DNA of 64,000 bases from Pandoraea norimbergensis (GCF_001465545.3 NZ_CP013480.3:1054001-1118000); one strand, 5' to 3'. Shown: positions 1 through 9,381, counted from the stretch's first letter. Made by a program: numbers and translations. Notes: a model not told the origin generated them from the sequence alone.

Positions 1-211
1 ACTTGATGGGGTATTTCTTCACCAGTTCGGCGATGGGCGAATTGGCGGCGGCCTGATGATCGATGAAGAGCCGGCAGGCCTTGTCTTCGAAGAAGGCGAT
101 ACCCCAGCCGTCGGCATGATGGTCAGTGCCGCCCCCGCGCGCCGCAAAACCGGTAAATGAGAACGTGATGTCGGTCGGTTCTGCGCAATTCATTCCAAGC
201 AGTTGGCACAT
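1..211 (-). CDS. Class II glutamine amidotransferase (YafJ-like), N-terminal part
   Basis: The reading frame begins at an ATG (complement of 209-211) and runs off the left edge, so only about 70 N-terminal residues are present. It starts Met-Cys-Gln-Leu-Leu-Gly-Met. Cys2 is the expected nucleophile of Ntn-type class II amidotransferases once the initiator Met is removed. The later stretch ARGGGTDHHADGWGIAFFED matches the glutamine-binding region of the YafJ/DUG3-type family (G-x-T-x-x-H-x-D-G-W-G). The biological substrate of these stand-alone enzymes is not settled. The gene diverges from pyrC, with about 170 nt between the two starts. Identification rests on the nucleophile and the HADGWG motif; the C-terminal half is not visible. 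Confidence 0.85.
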   Translation of the reverse strand, partial: MCQLLGMNCAEPTDITFSFTGFAARGGGTDHHADGWGIAFFEDKACRLFIDHQAAANSPIAELVKKYPIK

Positions 212-266
212 GGGGCGGGCAAATCTCTGATTGGCAGCTCACGTCGTGTCAGTGCGCAGCTGCCGT

Positions 267-272
267 TACAAT
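267..272 (+). promoter_or_regulatory. Candidate -10 box for pyrC
   Basis: TACAAT lies about 114 nt upstream of the pyrC start, in the divergent gap between the amidotransferase gene and pyrC. I see no convincing -35 box at 16-18 nt, so this is a weak call based on the -10 hexamer and its location. Confidence 0.25.
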
Positions 273-385
273 ATGGGGTTGCACAAGCATAGCACCGGCC
301 CCTGTGCACGTACATTCCCGTCCTAAAAAGTTCGTCGCGCCGACGCCCCACCCGCCGGCACGGCCCAGCAGCCCCGGAACCGATC

Positions 386-1423
386 ATGACCACCGAACTG
401 ACTATCACCCGTCCCGATGACTGGCACCTGCACGTGCGCGATGGCGCTGTGCTCAAGAGCGTGCTGCCCGACAGCGCCCGCCAGTTCGGCCGCGCGATCA
501 TCATGCCGAACCTCAAGCCGCCGGTCACCACCACCGAGCATGCTGCCGCCTACCGCGAGCGCATCCTCGCGGCACGCCCGGCCGGCAACACGTTCGAGCC
601 GCTCATGACGTTGTATCTCACCGACAACACCCCGGGGGACGAGATCCGTCGCGCTAAGGCGTCGGGTTTCGTGCATGGCGTGAAGCTCTACCCGGCAGGC
701 GCCACCACCAACTCGGATGCCGGCGTGACCGATCTGGCCAAGTGCCGCGGTGCGCTCGAAGCCATGCAGGAAGTCGGTATGCCGCTGCTCGTGCACGGCG
801 AAGTCACGAGTTCGGATATCGATATCTTCGATCGCGAAAAAGTCTTCATCGACCGCGTGATGAAGCCGCTGCGCCGTGATTTCCCGGCACTCAAGGTGGT
901 GTTCGAGCACATCACCACGAAGGATGCCGCCGAGTACGTCGCTGAGGCCGAAGGCCCCATCGGCGCCACGATCACCGCGCATCATCTGCTGTACAACCGC
1001 AATGCGATCTTCACCGGCGGCATCCGCCCGCATTACTACTGCCTGCCGGTGCTCAAGCGCGAGATCCACCGTGAGGCGCTGGTTAAGGCTGCCACGTCGG
1101 GCAGCGCGCGCTTCTTCCTGGGCACGGATAGCGCCCCCCACGCCCGTGGCGCGAAGGAAATGGCCTGCGGTTGCGCGGGTTGCTACACGGCCCTGCACGC
1201 CGTGGAGCTGTACGCGGAAGCGTTCGATAACGCCGGTGCGCTCGACAAGCTGGAAGGGTTTGCCAGCTTCCACGGCCCGGATTTCTACGAACTGCCGCGT
1301 AACGCCGACAAAATCACGCTGGTGCGCGAAGACTGGGAACTGCCGGCCGAATTGCCGATGGGCGACGCGACCGTCGTGCCGCTGCGCGGTGGCGAGGTTA
1401 TCGGCTGGAAGCTCAAGGGCTGA
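386..1423 (+). CDS. pyrC: Dihydroorotase, class II (PyrC)
   Basis: Catalyses reversible cyclisation of N-carbamoyl-L-aspartate to dihydroorotate, the third step of pyrimidine synthesis, in the cytosol. The 345-residue length fits the E. coli-type (class II) enzyme. The metal-binding signature DWHLHVRD sits at residues 12-19 (His14, His16). The lysine expected to be carboxylated lies in GVKLYPAG near residue 100, followed by [13 protein letters not shown] and GTDSAPH, which supply the remaining metal and catalytic ligands. The start ATG at 386 places the HxH motif at the family-typical position. A DUF3025 gene follows after 16 nt and is probably co-transcribed. Confidence 0.97.
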   Translation: MTTELTITRPDDWHLHVRDGAVLKSVLPDSARQFGRAIIMPNLKPPVTTTEHAAAYRERILAARPAGNTFEPLMTLYLTDNTPGDEIRRAKASGFVHGVKLYPAGATTNSDAGVTDLAKCRGALEAMQEVGMPLLVHGEVTSSDIDIFDREKVFIDRVMKPLRRDFPALKVVFEHITTKDAAEYVAEAEGPIGATITAHHLLYNRNAIFTGGIRPHYYCLPVLKREIHREALVKAATSGSARFFLGTDSAPHARGAKEMACGCAGCYTALHAVELYAEAFDNAGALDKLEGFASFHGPDFYELPRNADKITLVREDWELPAELPMGDATVVPLRGGEVIGWKLKG

Positions 1424-1439
1424 GGCAGGGCGTTTTTCG

Positions 1440-2294
1440 ATGCTGTCTGTGTTGCCCGTGATGACCCAGCCGCACACGGCGGATGCATTGCCCGATATCG
1501 ACTGGCCGCAACCGTGGTTCGCGGCGCTCAGGGCGCACGGGCAGGGCGCGCTCGCCAGCGGCGACTGGCGAGCGGCGCTGTCGTCGCAGGCGAGGGCGGC
1601 CGCTCAGGTCAGCGGGCACGGCAAGCCGTTGTGCTTCGTCGCACAGGCGGATTTGCCGGAAGACACGGCTTACGAAGCCTTTATTGCCGCGACTGGCGGC
1701 GTGCCGACCCGGCCCAATCTGCATGACTTCTTCAATGCGCTGATCTGGCTGGCCTACCCGCGCAGCAAGGCGGCGCTCAACGCCCGGCAAGCTGCGGCCA
1801 TCGCGTCCGATGGCGTGCAGGCCACCCGTGGGGCCACCCGCGATGCGGCGACCTTGTTCGACGAAAATGCGGTCATCTTTGCCTGTAGCGACCCGGCTTT
1901 GTCCGCTGCGCTGCGCAGCTTCGACTGGCAGACCCTGTTCGTCACGCGCCGCGCGGAGTGGGGTCGTGCCTGCGAAGTGCAGCCGTTCGGGCACGCTTTG
2001 CTGGAGAAGCTGGTTACGCCCTACAAGGCGATCACGGCGCACGCATGGATTGTCGATGTCCCGGCCGATTACTTCCGGCTGTCACCCGCCGGACGCCTCG
2101 ACTGGCTCGACGCCCGGCTAGCGCCGGGGCTTGCCGGCATTCCGTTCAAGCCGCGTGACTTCGCGCCATTGCCGGTGTTGGGTATCCCGGGGTGGTGGCC
2201 GGCGAACGGCGATTCGGACTATTACAGCGACACGTCGGTGTTTCGCCCGGGGCGTCGGGCCGATTTGCCCGCGGGGAAGCCGCAAGCGCGGTAA
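1440..2294 (+). CDS. DUF3025 domain-containing protein
   Basis: A 284-residue soluble protein with no signal peptide or membrane segment. The fold-family signature I recognise is the central HDFFNALIWLAYPRSKAALN region (about residues 95-115) and the C-terminal GIPGWWPAN stretch, both typical of the DUF3025 family common in Beta- and Gammaproteobacteria. No biochemical function is established for the family. The start at 1440 has a purine-rich GAGGCAGGG about 9 nt upstream; an in-frame ATG at 1461 is an alternative. It follows pyrC closely and precedes rnpB. Confidence 0.75.
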   Translation: MLSVLPVMTQPHTADALPDIDWPQPWFAALRAHGQGALASGDWRAALSSQARAAAQVSGHGKPLCFVAQADLPEDTAYEAFIAATGGVPTRPNLHDFFNALIWLAYPRSKAALNARQAAAIASDGVQATRGATRDAATLFDENAVIFACSDPALSAALRSFDWQTLFVTRRAEWGRACEVQPFGHALLEKLVTPYKAITAHAWIVDVPADYFRLSPAGRLDWLDARLAPGLAGIPFKPRDFAPLPVLGIPGWWPANGDSDYYSDTSVFRPGRRADLPAGKPQAR

Positions 2295-2346
2295 TCCGGG
2301 GTGGTTGGGCGTGGGGCAAGGCGCGCGCGTGATACACTTCGGCCCG

Positions 2347-2753
<407 letters not shown>

Positions 2754-2769
2754 CATCGATACAAAAGCG

Positions 2770-2800
2770 AAAGGCTCCCGTGAGGGAGCCTTTTGTCTTT
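2770..2800 (+). terminator. Rho-independent terminator of rnpB
   Basis: Perfect 10-bp stem AAAGGCTCCC/GGGAGCCTTT with a GTGA tetraloop, followed by TTGTCTTT, starting 17 nt after the 3' end of RNase P RNA. Confidence 0.9.
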
Positions 2801-2865
2801 CTGCGACGGGACTTTCGCGACATAGCGCGCGCGACGCCAATCGCTCACGCTCATGCCCTTGTGCC

Positions 2866-3288
2866 TCAGCCTTCGACGATTTCCACGCTGTGCGTGAGCT
2901 CGGCCGTCTTGGCGAGCATGATCGACGCCGAGCAGTACTTGTCGTGCGAGAGCGTCACGGCGCGCTCGACGGTAGCCGGGTTCAGGTTGCGGCCCGTCAC
3001 GGTGAAGTGGAAGTGAATCTTCGTGAAGACCTTGGGGTCTTCGCTGGCGCGCTCGGCCTTGAGCGTGACGCTGCAATCCTTGACCTCCGCGCGGCTCTTC
3101 TTGAGGATCATCACCACGTCGTACGCGGTGCACCCCCCGGTGCCGACCAGCAGCATCTCCATCGGACGCGGTGCCAGGTTACGGCCACCTCCTTCCGGCG
3201 CCCCATCCATCGCGACGATGTGCCCACTGCCCGTCTCCGCGATGAAGGCCATGCCATCCTGGCCCATCCAGCTAACCTTGCATTCCAT
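2866..3288 (-). CDS. OsmC/Ohr-family protein (YhfA-like)
   Basis: A 140-residue cytosolic protein of the OsmC superfamily. It has a first Cys in GTGGCTAYDV (about residue 53) on the buried central helix and a second in DKYCSASI (about residue 118), the two-cysteine arrangement used by OsmC/Ohr proteins to reduce organic hydroperoxides. The sequence most resembles the YhfA branch, whose physiological substrate is not established. Start codon is the ATG complementary to 3286-3288. It is convergent with rnpB and divergent from the rplM region. Confidence 0.88.
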   Translation of the reverse strand: MECKVSWMGQDGMAFIAETGSGHIVAMDGAPEGGGRNLAPRPMEMLLVGTGGCTAYDVVMILKKSRAEVKDCSVTLKAERASEDPKVFTKIHFHFTVTGRNLNPATVERAVTLSHDKYCSASIMLAKTAELTHSVEIVEG

Positions 3289-3447
3289 AATCTCGATACC
3301 CCGAATTCTCGTTCAAGCAAAAATTGTAGCGGCTTCCGCAATAGTGCGTACGATGCCGTCCGACTCGCGTCCGGCAGCCTCCGGGCGGTCTGAGTTGTTG
3401 CGTCGCAATATTGGCGCTTTTTTGATCGGGTTTTCAGGGGGAAAAAC

Positions 3448-3459
3448 CCTAAATTTAGG
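3448..3459. repeat. Perfect 12-bp palindrome in the OsmC-rplM gap
   Basis: CCTAAATTTAGG is fully self-complementary and lies about 160 nt upstream of the OsmC-type gene in a 665-nt gap that is much more AT-rich than the surrounding genome. It could be an operator; no regulator is identified. Confidence 0.35.
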
Positions 3460-3594
3460 CAAAAAGCTCTAGCAGGCAGAACGATCTGAGCGTGCGTTTC
3501 TTCATAACTTATTGAAATTAAACAGCTATGTTAGTTTGTATGCGATTTTTGAGAATTTCATAATGTGGTGTTGTATTTCGCACTATAAATTTTC

Positions 3595-3623
3595 TTGCAA
3601 CGCACCATCGGCTTTGCTAGACT
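3595..3623 (+). promoter_or_regulatory. Candidate sigma-70 promoter for a small RNA
   Basis: TTGCAA (3595-3600), a 17-nt spacer and TAGACT (3618-3623). Each hexamer matches consensus at 4 of 6 positions and the spacing is optimal. Predicted start is near 3630, giving a transcript of about 100 nt that ends at the terminator at 3695-3728. Confidence 0.5.
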
Positions 3624-3629
3624 TCAGTC

Positions 3630-3728
3630 ATTGGTTGTTGTGCTTCACAGCAATTCTGCAAGTGTCTCCTCCACCCTCCTCCTTTGGTGGATTTAACCCG
3701 GACCCAATGAGGTTCGGGTTTTTTTTTG
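3630..3728 (+). ncRNA. Candidate small regulatory RNA with anti-Shine-Dalgarno CUCCUCC loop
   Basis: A roughly 99-nt non-coding unit bounded by a plausible promoter and a strong intrinsic terminator. It contains CTCCTCC twice, at 3666-3672 and 3676-3682. The second copy forms the loop of a hairpin whose stem is TCCACC (3670-3675) and GGTGGA (3686-3691). Displaying CUCCUCC in a loop is the hallmark of the CCUCC-motif ('cuckoo'-type) proteobacterial sRNAs, which can pair with ribosome-binding sites or sequester RNA-binding proteins. The small open frames in the interval lack ribosome-binding sites and conserved features. The 5' end is inferred from the promoter; no expression evidence is available here. 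Confidence 0.6.
3695..3728 (+). terminator. Rho-independent terminator of the candidate sRNA
   Basis: Ten-base-pair stem AACCCGGACC/GGTTCGGGTT (one G-U pair) with loop CAATGA, followed by an uninterrupted run of T residues to 3727. No protein gene on the plus strand lies upstream for it to terminate, since the OsmC-type gene is on the other strand. Confidence 0.85.
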
Positions 3729-3771
3729 TGCCCCCGAAAAGTGCGTCGAAAGTGCGGTTTACCCAAGCGCG

Positions 3772-3801
3772 TTTACCGGGCGGTCGTTTTTTCTGTATAA
3801 T
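3772..3801 (+). promoter_or_regulatory. Promoter of rplM-rpsI
   Basis: TTTACC (3772-3777), an 18-nt spacer and a perfect -10 TATAAT (3796-3801). The predicted start near 3808 leaves a 5' leader of about 147 nt before rplM, long enough for translational or leader regulation, though I did not recognise a specific L13-binding structure. Confidence 0.65.
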
Positions 3802-3954
3802 CAACGGCTTTTCCGGAAATGCCCACGGAAAAAGCATCAGGGAGAGCCTGCAAGCACAGGACTGCGCCATGTGACCCAAATCACAAGGACGCGGCCGGCA
3901 GACAAGCAGGAAGTTGGTGTCTATGGGGCAAGCAGTTTTTTAATTGGATCGATC

Positions 3955-4383
3955 ATGAAGACGTTTTCCGCTAAGCCGGCAGAGGTGACGCGCGAATGGT
4001 TTGTGATTGACGCGACGGACAAAGTCCTCGGCCGTGTCGCCAGCGAAGTGGCACGCCGTCTGCGCGGCAAGCACAAACCGGAATTCACGCCGCACGTTGA
4101 CACGGGTGATTACATCATCATCGTCAATGCTGCCAAGCTGAAAGTTACGGGCGCAAAGCAAACTGACAAGAAGTACTACCGTCACACGGGTTACCCGGGC
4201 GGTATCTACGAAACCACGTTTGGCAAGATGCAAGAGCGTTTCCCGGGCCGTGCGCTCGAGAAAGCCGTGAAGGGCATGCTGCCGAAGGGTCCGCTGGGCT
4301 ACGCGATGATCAAGAAGCTGAAGGTTTACGCCGACGGTAACCATCCGCACGAAGCGCAGCAACCGAAGTCGCTCGAGATCTAA
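3955..4383 (+). CDS. rplM: 50S ribosomal protein L13
   Basis: Large-subunit ribosomal protein needed early in 50S assembly; 142 residues, the usual bacterial length. The start at 3955 gives the canonical N-terminus [20 protein letters not shown]; an upstream in-frame ATG at 3871 would add 28 residues not present in the family and is rejected. Diagnostic regions include the [14 protein letters not shown] segment and the [10 protein letters not shown] loop. It is followed after 9 nt by rpsI, the near-universal bacterial pairing. Confidence 0.98.
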   Translation: MKTFSAKPAEVTREWFVIDATDKVLGRVASEVARRLRGKHKPEFTPHVDTGDYIIIVNAAKLKVTGAKQTDKKYYRHTGYPGGIYETTFGKMQERFPGRALEKAVKGMLPKGPLGYAMIKKLKVYADGNHPHEAQQPKSLEI

Positions 4384-4392
4384 GGGCCAGCC

Positions 4393-4788
4393 ATGTTCAA
4401 AAACGATTGGAATTACGGCACGGGCCGTCGCAAGAGCGCAGTGGCTCGTGTGTTCATCAAGGCTGGCAAGGGCGACATCGTCGTCAATGGCAAGCCGATC
4501 AAAGAGTACTTCGCTCGCGAAACGTCGCTGATGATCGTTCGTCAGCCGCTCGAACTGACCAACCACGCTGAAACGTTCGACATCAAAGTCAACGTGTCGG
4601 GCGGTGGTGAAACGGGTCAGGCCGGTGCGGTTCGTCACGGCATCACGCGTGCACTGATCGACTACGACGCGACCCTCAAGCCGTCGCTGTCGACCGCTGG
4701 TTTCGTTACCCGCGATGCTCGTGAAGTCGAACGTAAGAAGGTTGGTCTGCACAAGGCCCGCCGTCGCAAACAGTTCTCGAAGCGTTAA
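4393..4788 (+). CDS. rpsI: 30S ribosomal protein S9
   Basis: Small-subunit protein whose basic C-terminal tail reaches the P-site tRNA; 131 residues. The N-terminal [15 protein letters not shown] and the [15 protein letters not shown] segment are family signatures, and the protein ends in the expected [11 protein letters not shown] tail. It is co-transcribed with rplM (9-nt gap) and followed by an intrinsic terminator. Confidence 0.98.
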   Translation: MFKNDWNYGTGRRKSAVARVFIKAGKGDIVVNGKPIKEYFARETSLMIVRQPLELTNHAETFDIKVNVSGGGETGQAGAVRHGITRALIDYDATLKPSLSTAGFVTRDAREVERKKVGLHKARRRKQFSKR

Positions 4789-4833
4789 TCGCACGAGTGC
4801 TTGTTGGCATCTGCCGACTCGGCAGATCCGGAG

Positions 4834-4861
4834 AAAGGGCCGCCTCGCGCGGCCTTTTTTC
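4834..4861 (+). terminator. Rho-independent terminator of rplM-rpsI
   Basis: GGCCGC/GCGGCC stem around a CTCGC loop, extended by A/T pairing and followed by a T run. A second small hairpin (ATCTGCC/GGCAGAT, about 4810-4827) precedes it. Confidence 0.8.
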
Positions 4862-4959
4862 TTATGTTTTTGGTTTGTGATGTTTCGGGGTGCGGCGCCG
4901 TCTCACACGTGTCGTCGAAGCTTGATAGAATCCCGTTTCCAATTTCGTTGGGGTAGGAC

Positions 4960-6003
4960 ATGGTCAAGGTAGGTATCGTAGGCGGCACCGGCTATACCGG
5001 TGTGGAGCTGCTCCGTTTGCTGGCGCAGCACCCGGAAGCACAATTGACGGCGATTACCTCGCGCAAGGAAGCGGGTACGCTGGTCGCCGATATGTATCCG
5101 AACCTGCGTGGCCGCGTGGATCTGGCGTTTTGCACGCCCGATGACGCCCGTCTGACCGATTGCGACGTGGTCTTTTTTGCGACCCCGCACGGTGTGGCGA
5201 TGGCGCAGGCGCGAGAGTTGCTCGCTGCCGGCGTGCGCGTGATCGACCTGGCCGCCGACTTCCGTCTCAAGGACACGGCCACGTTCGAGAAGTGGTACGG
5301 CATGCCGCATGCCTGCCCGGATATTCTCGAAGAAGCCGTTTATGGCCTGCCCGAAATCAACCGCGAGCAGATCAAGCAAGCGCGTGTGATCGGCCTGCCG
5401 GGCTGCTACCCGACGTCGGTGCAACTCGGCTACGCGCCGCTGTTCGCCGGCGGCCGCAAGCTGGTCGATGCGAAGCACCTGATCGCCGACGCCAAGTCGG
5501 GCGCCAGCGGTGCCGGCCGCAAGGGCGAGACCTCGCTGATCCTGGCCGAGACGCTGGACAACTTCAAGGCGTATGGCGTGAAGGGCCATCGCCACCATCC
5601 GGAAATTAAGCAGGGACTGGAAGCGATTGCAGGCTACGATGTGGGCCTGACGTTCGTGCCGCACCTGCTGCCGACGATTCGCGGCATTCATTCGACGCTC
5701 TACGCGACGATCCTGCCCGAAGCGCGCGACACCGATTTCCAGCAATTGTTTGAAACCTATTACGAGAACGAGCCGTTCGTCGACGTGCTGCCGGCGGGTT
5801 CGATGCCGGAAACGCGCTGGGTACGTGCTTCGAACTACGTGCGCGTGGCGGTGCATCGCCCGGGCAACGAAGACACGCTGGTCATCCTCGTGGTCGAGGA
5901 CAACCTGGTCAAGGGCGCGTCCGGTCAGGGCGTGCAATGTATGAACCTGATGTTCGGCCTGCCGGAGAACATGGGTCTGACCCATATTCCCGTACTGCCG
6001 TAA
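4960..6003 (+). CDS. argC: N-acetyl-gamma-glutamyl-phosphate reductase (ArgC)
   Basis: NADPH-dependent reduction of N-acetylglutamyl phosphate to the semialdehyde, third step of arginine synthesis. The Rossmann glycine motif [17 protein letters not shown] is at the N-terminus. The catalytic cysteine lies in [10 protein letters not shown] (Cys149), and the KGHRHHPEI segment provides the expected histidine region. The 347-residue length fits the long bacterial form. A TAGAAT -10-like hexamer lies at 4926-4931, giving a short leader. It stands alone between rpsI and erpA, a common arrangement in Burkholderiales. Confidence 0.97.
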   Translation: MVKVGIVGGTGYTGVELLRLLAQHPEAQLTAITSRKEAGTLVADMYPNLRGRVDLAFCTPDDARLTDCDVVFFATPHGVAMAQARELLAAGVRVIDLAADFRLKDTATFEKWYGMPHACPDILEEAVYGLPEINREQIKQARVIGLPGCYPTSVQLGYAPLFAGGRKLVDAKHLIADAKSGASGAGRKGETSLILAETLDNFKAYGVKGHRHHPEIKQGLEAIAGYDVGLTFVPHLLPTIRGIHSTLYATILPEARDTDFQQLFETYYENEPFVDVLPAGSMPETRWVRASNYVRVAVHRPGNEDTLVILVVEDNLVKGASGQGVQCMNLMFGLPENMGLTHIPVLP

Positions 6004-6100
6004 CGGTATTTTTTGTCCCTAAGCTCTTGATTTTTCTGCCGTCGGCACGATTTCGGAATAGGGAATAGAATGGTACCCAACCGAATTATGGAGATTTGCG

Positions 6101-6466
6101 ATGAACGCACCGCTTGAGGCCGCCGTCACGGAAATGCCCGCGTTTCTGGTCTTTACGGACAGCGCCGCGGACAAGGTCAAGCAACTGATCGACGAAGAAG
6201 GCAACCCGGAACTCAAACTGCGCGTTTTCGTGCAGGGTGGCGGTTGCTCCGGCTTTCAGTATGGTTTCACCTTCGACGAAGACGTGAACGAAGATGACAC
6301 CGTGCTCGACAAGAACGGTGTCTCGCTGCTGATCGACTCGATGAGCTACCAGTATCTGGTGGGCGCCGAGATCGACTACAAAGAAGATATCAACGGCGCA
6401 CAGTTCGTGATCAAGAACCCGAACGCTTCCACGACCTGTGGCTGCGGCTCGTCGTTCTCGGTCTGA
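6101..6466 (+). CDS. erpA: Iron-sulfur cluster insertion protein ErpA (A-type carrier)
   Basis: Carries Fe-S clusters to apo-targets in the cytosol. The 121-residue protein has the three conserved cysteines of A-type carriers: Cys49 in GGCSGFQYG and the C-terminal CGC pair (Cys113, Cys115) in [11 protein letters not shown]. The position after argC and the N-terminal extension are typical of betaproteobacterial ErpA rather than IscA. A TAGAAT hexamer at 6066-6071 may be its -10 box. Confidence 0.95.
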   Translation: MNAPLEAAVTEMPAFLVFTDSAADKVKQLIDEEGNPELKLRVFVQGGGCSGFQYGFTFDEDVNEDDTVLDKNGVSLLIDSMSYQYLVGAEIDYKEDINGAQFVIKNPNASTTCGCGSSFSV

Positions 6467-6497
6467 GCGACACGACGGCAGTACCGGATGTACCAAG

Positions 6498-6526
6498 AGA
6501 AAGGGCCCGTAAGGGCCCTTTTCTCG
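6498..6526. terminator. Bidirectional intrinsic terminator between erpA and anmK
   Basis: AAGGGCCC/GGGCCCTT stem with a GTAA loop, flanked by A residues on the left and T residues on the right, so it can serve both convergent genes. Confidence 0.85.
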
Positions 6527-6569
6527 TTAACTCGTCATCTCAGCAGCCGGTATCGCCACGGAATCCCCG

Positions 6570-7727
6570 TCAGCGGGGGTAGATCGCCCCGAGAACGCGC
6601 GGGCCGGCAGCGCCAGTGACCGATGGCAGATTGCCCGGCAGGCGCGCCAGACACCGCTCAGCCAGCCAAGCGAAGGCGAGCGCTTCGACCTGATTCGGCG
6701 GCACGCCGAGCGCATCCGTCGTCGCGACCGTCATTCCGGGCAGACGAGCGGCAATCGCCTGCATCAGCGCCCGATTGCGCGTGCCGCCACCGCACGCGTA
6801 GAAGCCCTTGCAGTCCGGCGCATAGCGAAGCACGTCGTCGGCCACGCATTGGGCCGTGAGCGCGACCAGCGTCGCCTGAACATCGACCGGCGCCACACCG
6901 GGGAAGGCCGCCAGATGGGCGTCCAGCCATGCGGCGTGGAACAGATCACGCCCCGTGCTCTTGGGGGGTGTTTGAGTGAAATAGGGCGCGCTCATCAACG
7001 CGGCGAGCAGGGCGTCGTCGACGCGTCCGCTGGCACCCCATGCGCCGCCATCGTCATAGGTCTTGCCGAGATGCCGCGCAGCCCAACCGTCGAGCAGCGC
7101 ATTGCCGGGGCCGCAATCGAAGCCGGTCACCGGCTTGCCCAATGCCGCAGCCGGCAGAATCGTCACGTTGCTGATGCCGCCGAGGTTGCAGACCACGCGC
7201 GTCTGGCTCGCGTCCGAAAACTTCGCCTGATGATAGGCGGGCACCAGCGGTGCGCCTTGGCCGCCCGCAGCGACGTCGCGGCTGCGGATATCCGCGACCA
7301 CGTCGATGCCGGTCAATTCTGCGATCAACGCCGGGGCGTTCAGTTGGCGCGTGTAACCGACGCCGTCGAATTCGCCGGGACGATGGCGAATGGTCTGTCC
7401 ATGTGCGCCCACGGCGGTGATCGCCGATGCCGGTAACCCGGCGTTCGCGAGGAGTGTTTTCACGCAGTCGGCGTAATGCCGTGCGAGCGCGTTGGCGGCC
7501 AGCGCCTCCCGATGCAACTCATTCTCCGACGGCGCTTGCAGCACCATGAGCGTCTCACGCAAATCCGCCGGGAACGGGACATACGCTTCGGCGAGTACTT
7601 GGCCTCCGGGAGACGCAACGAGTACGCCATCAACACCATCAAGGCTGGTGCCGGACATGAGGCCGATGAAGTAGGAGGTTGCAGCGGCGGCGGCCGGATG
7701 GGCGCCTTGGGATGCGATGTCGGTCAT
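6570..7727 (-). CDS. anmK: Anhydro-N-acetylmuramic acid kinase
   Basis: Phosphorylates and hydrolyses 1,6-anhydro-MurNAc to MurNAc-6-phosphate in cell-wall recycling. The nucleotide-binding signature [17 protein letters not shown] lies near the N-terminus, followed by [20 protein letters not shown] and [12 protein letters not shown], all typical of the family. I chose the ATG complementary to 7725-7727, giving 385 residues. An in-frame start 15 codons upstream would add a tail the family lacks. It lies downstream of the M23 peptidase gene on the same strand, which is functionally coherent for cell-wall turnover, but a strong inverted repeat separates the two. Confidence 0.94.
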   Translation of the reverse strand: MTDIASQGAHPAAAAATSYFIGLMSGTSLDGVDGVLVASPGGQVLAEAYVPFPADLRETLMVLQAPSENELHREALAANALARHYADCVKTLLANAGLPASAITAVGAHGQTIRHRPGEFDGVGYTRQLNAPALIAELTGIDVVADIRSRDVAAGGQGAPLVPAYHQAKFSDASQTRVVCNLGGISNVTILPAAALGKPVTGFDCGPGNALLDGWAARHLGKTYDDGGAWGASGRVDDALLAALMSAPYFTQTPPKSTGRDLFHAAWLDAHLAAFPGVAPVDVQATLVALTAQCVADDVLRYAPDCKGFYACGGGTRNRALMQAIAARLPGMTVATTDALGVPPNQVEALAFAWLAERCLARLPGNLPSVTGAAGPRVLGAIYPR

Positions 7728-7767
7728 GGGCGGAGCGCAGACGTTCGGGGGGAGCCGGGAAACTTTT

Positions 7768-7820
7768 CGCACCGGCGGGCGACGTGTGCTAACCCTCGCA
7801 CGTCATCGCCCGCCGGTGCG
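7768..7820. repeat. 15-bp perfect inverted repeat between the M23 peptidase gene and anmK
   Basis: CGCACCGGCGGGCGA (7768-7782) and TCGCCCGCCGGTGCG (7806-7820) are exact reverse complements 23 nt apart. In RNA they would form a very stable hairpin. No T run follows on the minus strand, so it is not a canonical terminator; processing or stability control of the transcript is possible. Confidence 0.6.
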
Positions 7821-7834
7821 GCCTCCAGCATACC

Positions 7835-9205
7835 TTAGTCGCGCTCGGCGACCTGCACGGTGCGCATCAGATCGATGCGCTTGAGAAGGTTGGCGGCATA
7901 CATGTCGAACAGCTTCAGGCGCGGGCCCGAGAGCGGTGCGACGGCGGCCACATCGGTGGCAAACGGATTGCGCGGCACGTTCTTGTAGCGCAGTTCGTAA
8001 TGCAGATGCGGCCCCGTTGCCCAGCCGGTCTGGCCGACAAAGCCGATGACCTGACCCTGCGTGACGCGCGCCCCCGGCTTCAAGCCCGAGCTAAAGCCCG
8101 ACAGGTGAGCGTAGCGCGTCTGATAGTCGCCCGCGTGGTTGATCTCGATCAGGTTGCCGTAGCCGTTCTGCTTGCCGACGAACTTCACCACGCCATCACC
8201 CGCCGCAAAGACGCGCGTGCCGACCGGGGCGGCAAGATCGACGCCTTCATGCTTCTTCCACTGATGCTGGAACGGATGCTCTCGGCCGCCGAATGCCGAC
8301 GAAATCCGCGAGAACTCGACCGGCGTGCGCAGGAAAGCCTGCTTGAGGTTGCGCCCGTCGAAGCCGTAATACGCGCCGTCGGTGTTGCCTTGCGGGTCCG
8401 CGTACCAGATGGCCTGATGCGTCTTGCCCTGATTGATGAACTCGATGGCGAGAATTCGGCCGGTGCGCACGGTGCGGTCTTGCTGCTTGACCACTTCGTA
8501 CACGAGCCGGAACCGGTCGCCCCGGCGCACGTCGCGCTGGAAGTTGATCACACCGGAGAAGATGTTGACCATCTGCGCGACCACGGCGTCGGGCACGCCC
8601 GCGTCGTCCATGGCCGTGAAGAAGTTGCCGGCGATGGCACCCGAGCGCATGGACCATTCGGTGTCGTTCGCGAGCTGTTCCATGCGGGCGCGCAGCTTGC
8701 CGGCGTCATTGCGCTCGATCACGAGCTGCTGGGCGTTGGCCGTGCCGGACGAGATCAGAGTGGAGAGCGTAACGAGCTTGCCGTCGTCGTCGGTTTCGGC
8801 CTGAACGACCTGACCGGCGGGCACGCCGATGAGACGCCGTGCGACGGCATTCTCACGAATGAAGCGCTCGGCAGCAGGGTCTTGGATCGACAGCCGTGAA
8901 AGCATGTCGCCAAGCGTCTCGCCACGCCGCAGCGCCACTTGATGGATGAAGGTCTGGGATTGCGCGTCGAGCTGCTGGATTTGTCGGGCCAGATCGGGGA
9001 AGGTGAGCGGCAGCGTGATGCTGGCACCATTGCGTGCCGAATCCGGCACCATGGGGGCCACGCCGAATGCGGTCACCATTCCCAACGTCAGGGCCGAACC
9101 GACCGTCGCCACGATTTGCACCTTTCTTCGACGGTGCTTCGGCTGCGTGGGATCAATCAGGGTCAGCAGTTCACGCGCAAAAAAATCACGGAGTTTTGGC
9201 CACAT
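7835..9205 (-). CDS. M23-family peptidoglycan endopeptidase, membrane-anchored (MepM-like)
   Basis: A 456-residue protein predicted to cleave peptidoglycan cross-links in the periplasm. It has a short basic cytoplasmic segment, one membrane anchor at about residues 30-50 (QIVATVGSALTLGMVTAFGV), an OapA/LysM-like region around residues 80-160, and a C-terminal M23 (LytM) domain. The zinc motif H-x3-D is present in KKHEGVDLAAP and the HxH in GPHLHYEL. The start complementary to 9203-9205 (MWPKLRDFF) is preferred; a start 16 codons upstream is possible. It diverges from tyrS. Confidence 0.9.
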   Translation of the reverse strand: MWPKLRDFFARELLTLIDPTQPKHRRRKVQIVATVGSALTLGMVTAFGVAPMVPDSARNGASITLPLTFPDLARQIQQLDAQSQTFIHQVALRRGETLGDMLSRLSIQDPAAERFIRENAVARRLIGVPAGQVVQAETDDDGKLVTLSTLISSGTANAQQLVIERNDAGKLRARMEQLANDTEWSMRSGAIAGNFFTAMDDAGVPDAVVAQMVNIFSGVINFQRDVRRGDRFRLVYEVVKQQDRTVRTGRILAIEFINQGKTHQAIWYADPQGNTDGAYYGFDGRNLKQAFLRTPVEFSRISSAFGGREHPFQHQWKKHEGVDLAAPVGTRVFAAGDGVVKFVGKQNGYGNLIEINHAGDYQTRYAHLSGFSSGLKPGARVTQGQVIGFVGQTGWATGPHLHYELRYKNVPRNPFATDVAAVAPLSGPRLKLFDMYAANLLKRIDLMRTVQVAERD

Positions 9206-9381
9206 CACGTAAAATTCTGCGCAACTTACGAAAAAGCCCGGGCGGAGCGACACGCTTCGAATTGCCTTCCGGCAACCCGGCGGCGCCTTGGCCCGAGCCG
9301 AGAATTGAGCGGCGATTATAGCAGACGCGCCAACATCTCTTGCGTTGGGGGAAATCCTAACGCAGTCTGGACAATGAAGTT

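Noticed and set aside
3512..3874. A 120-codon open frame before rplM
   Set aside because: It overlaps the sRNA terminator and the rplM promoter, has no ribosome-binding site and shows no conserved features.
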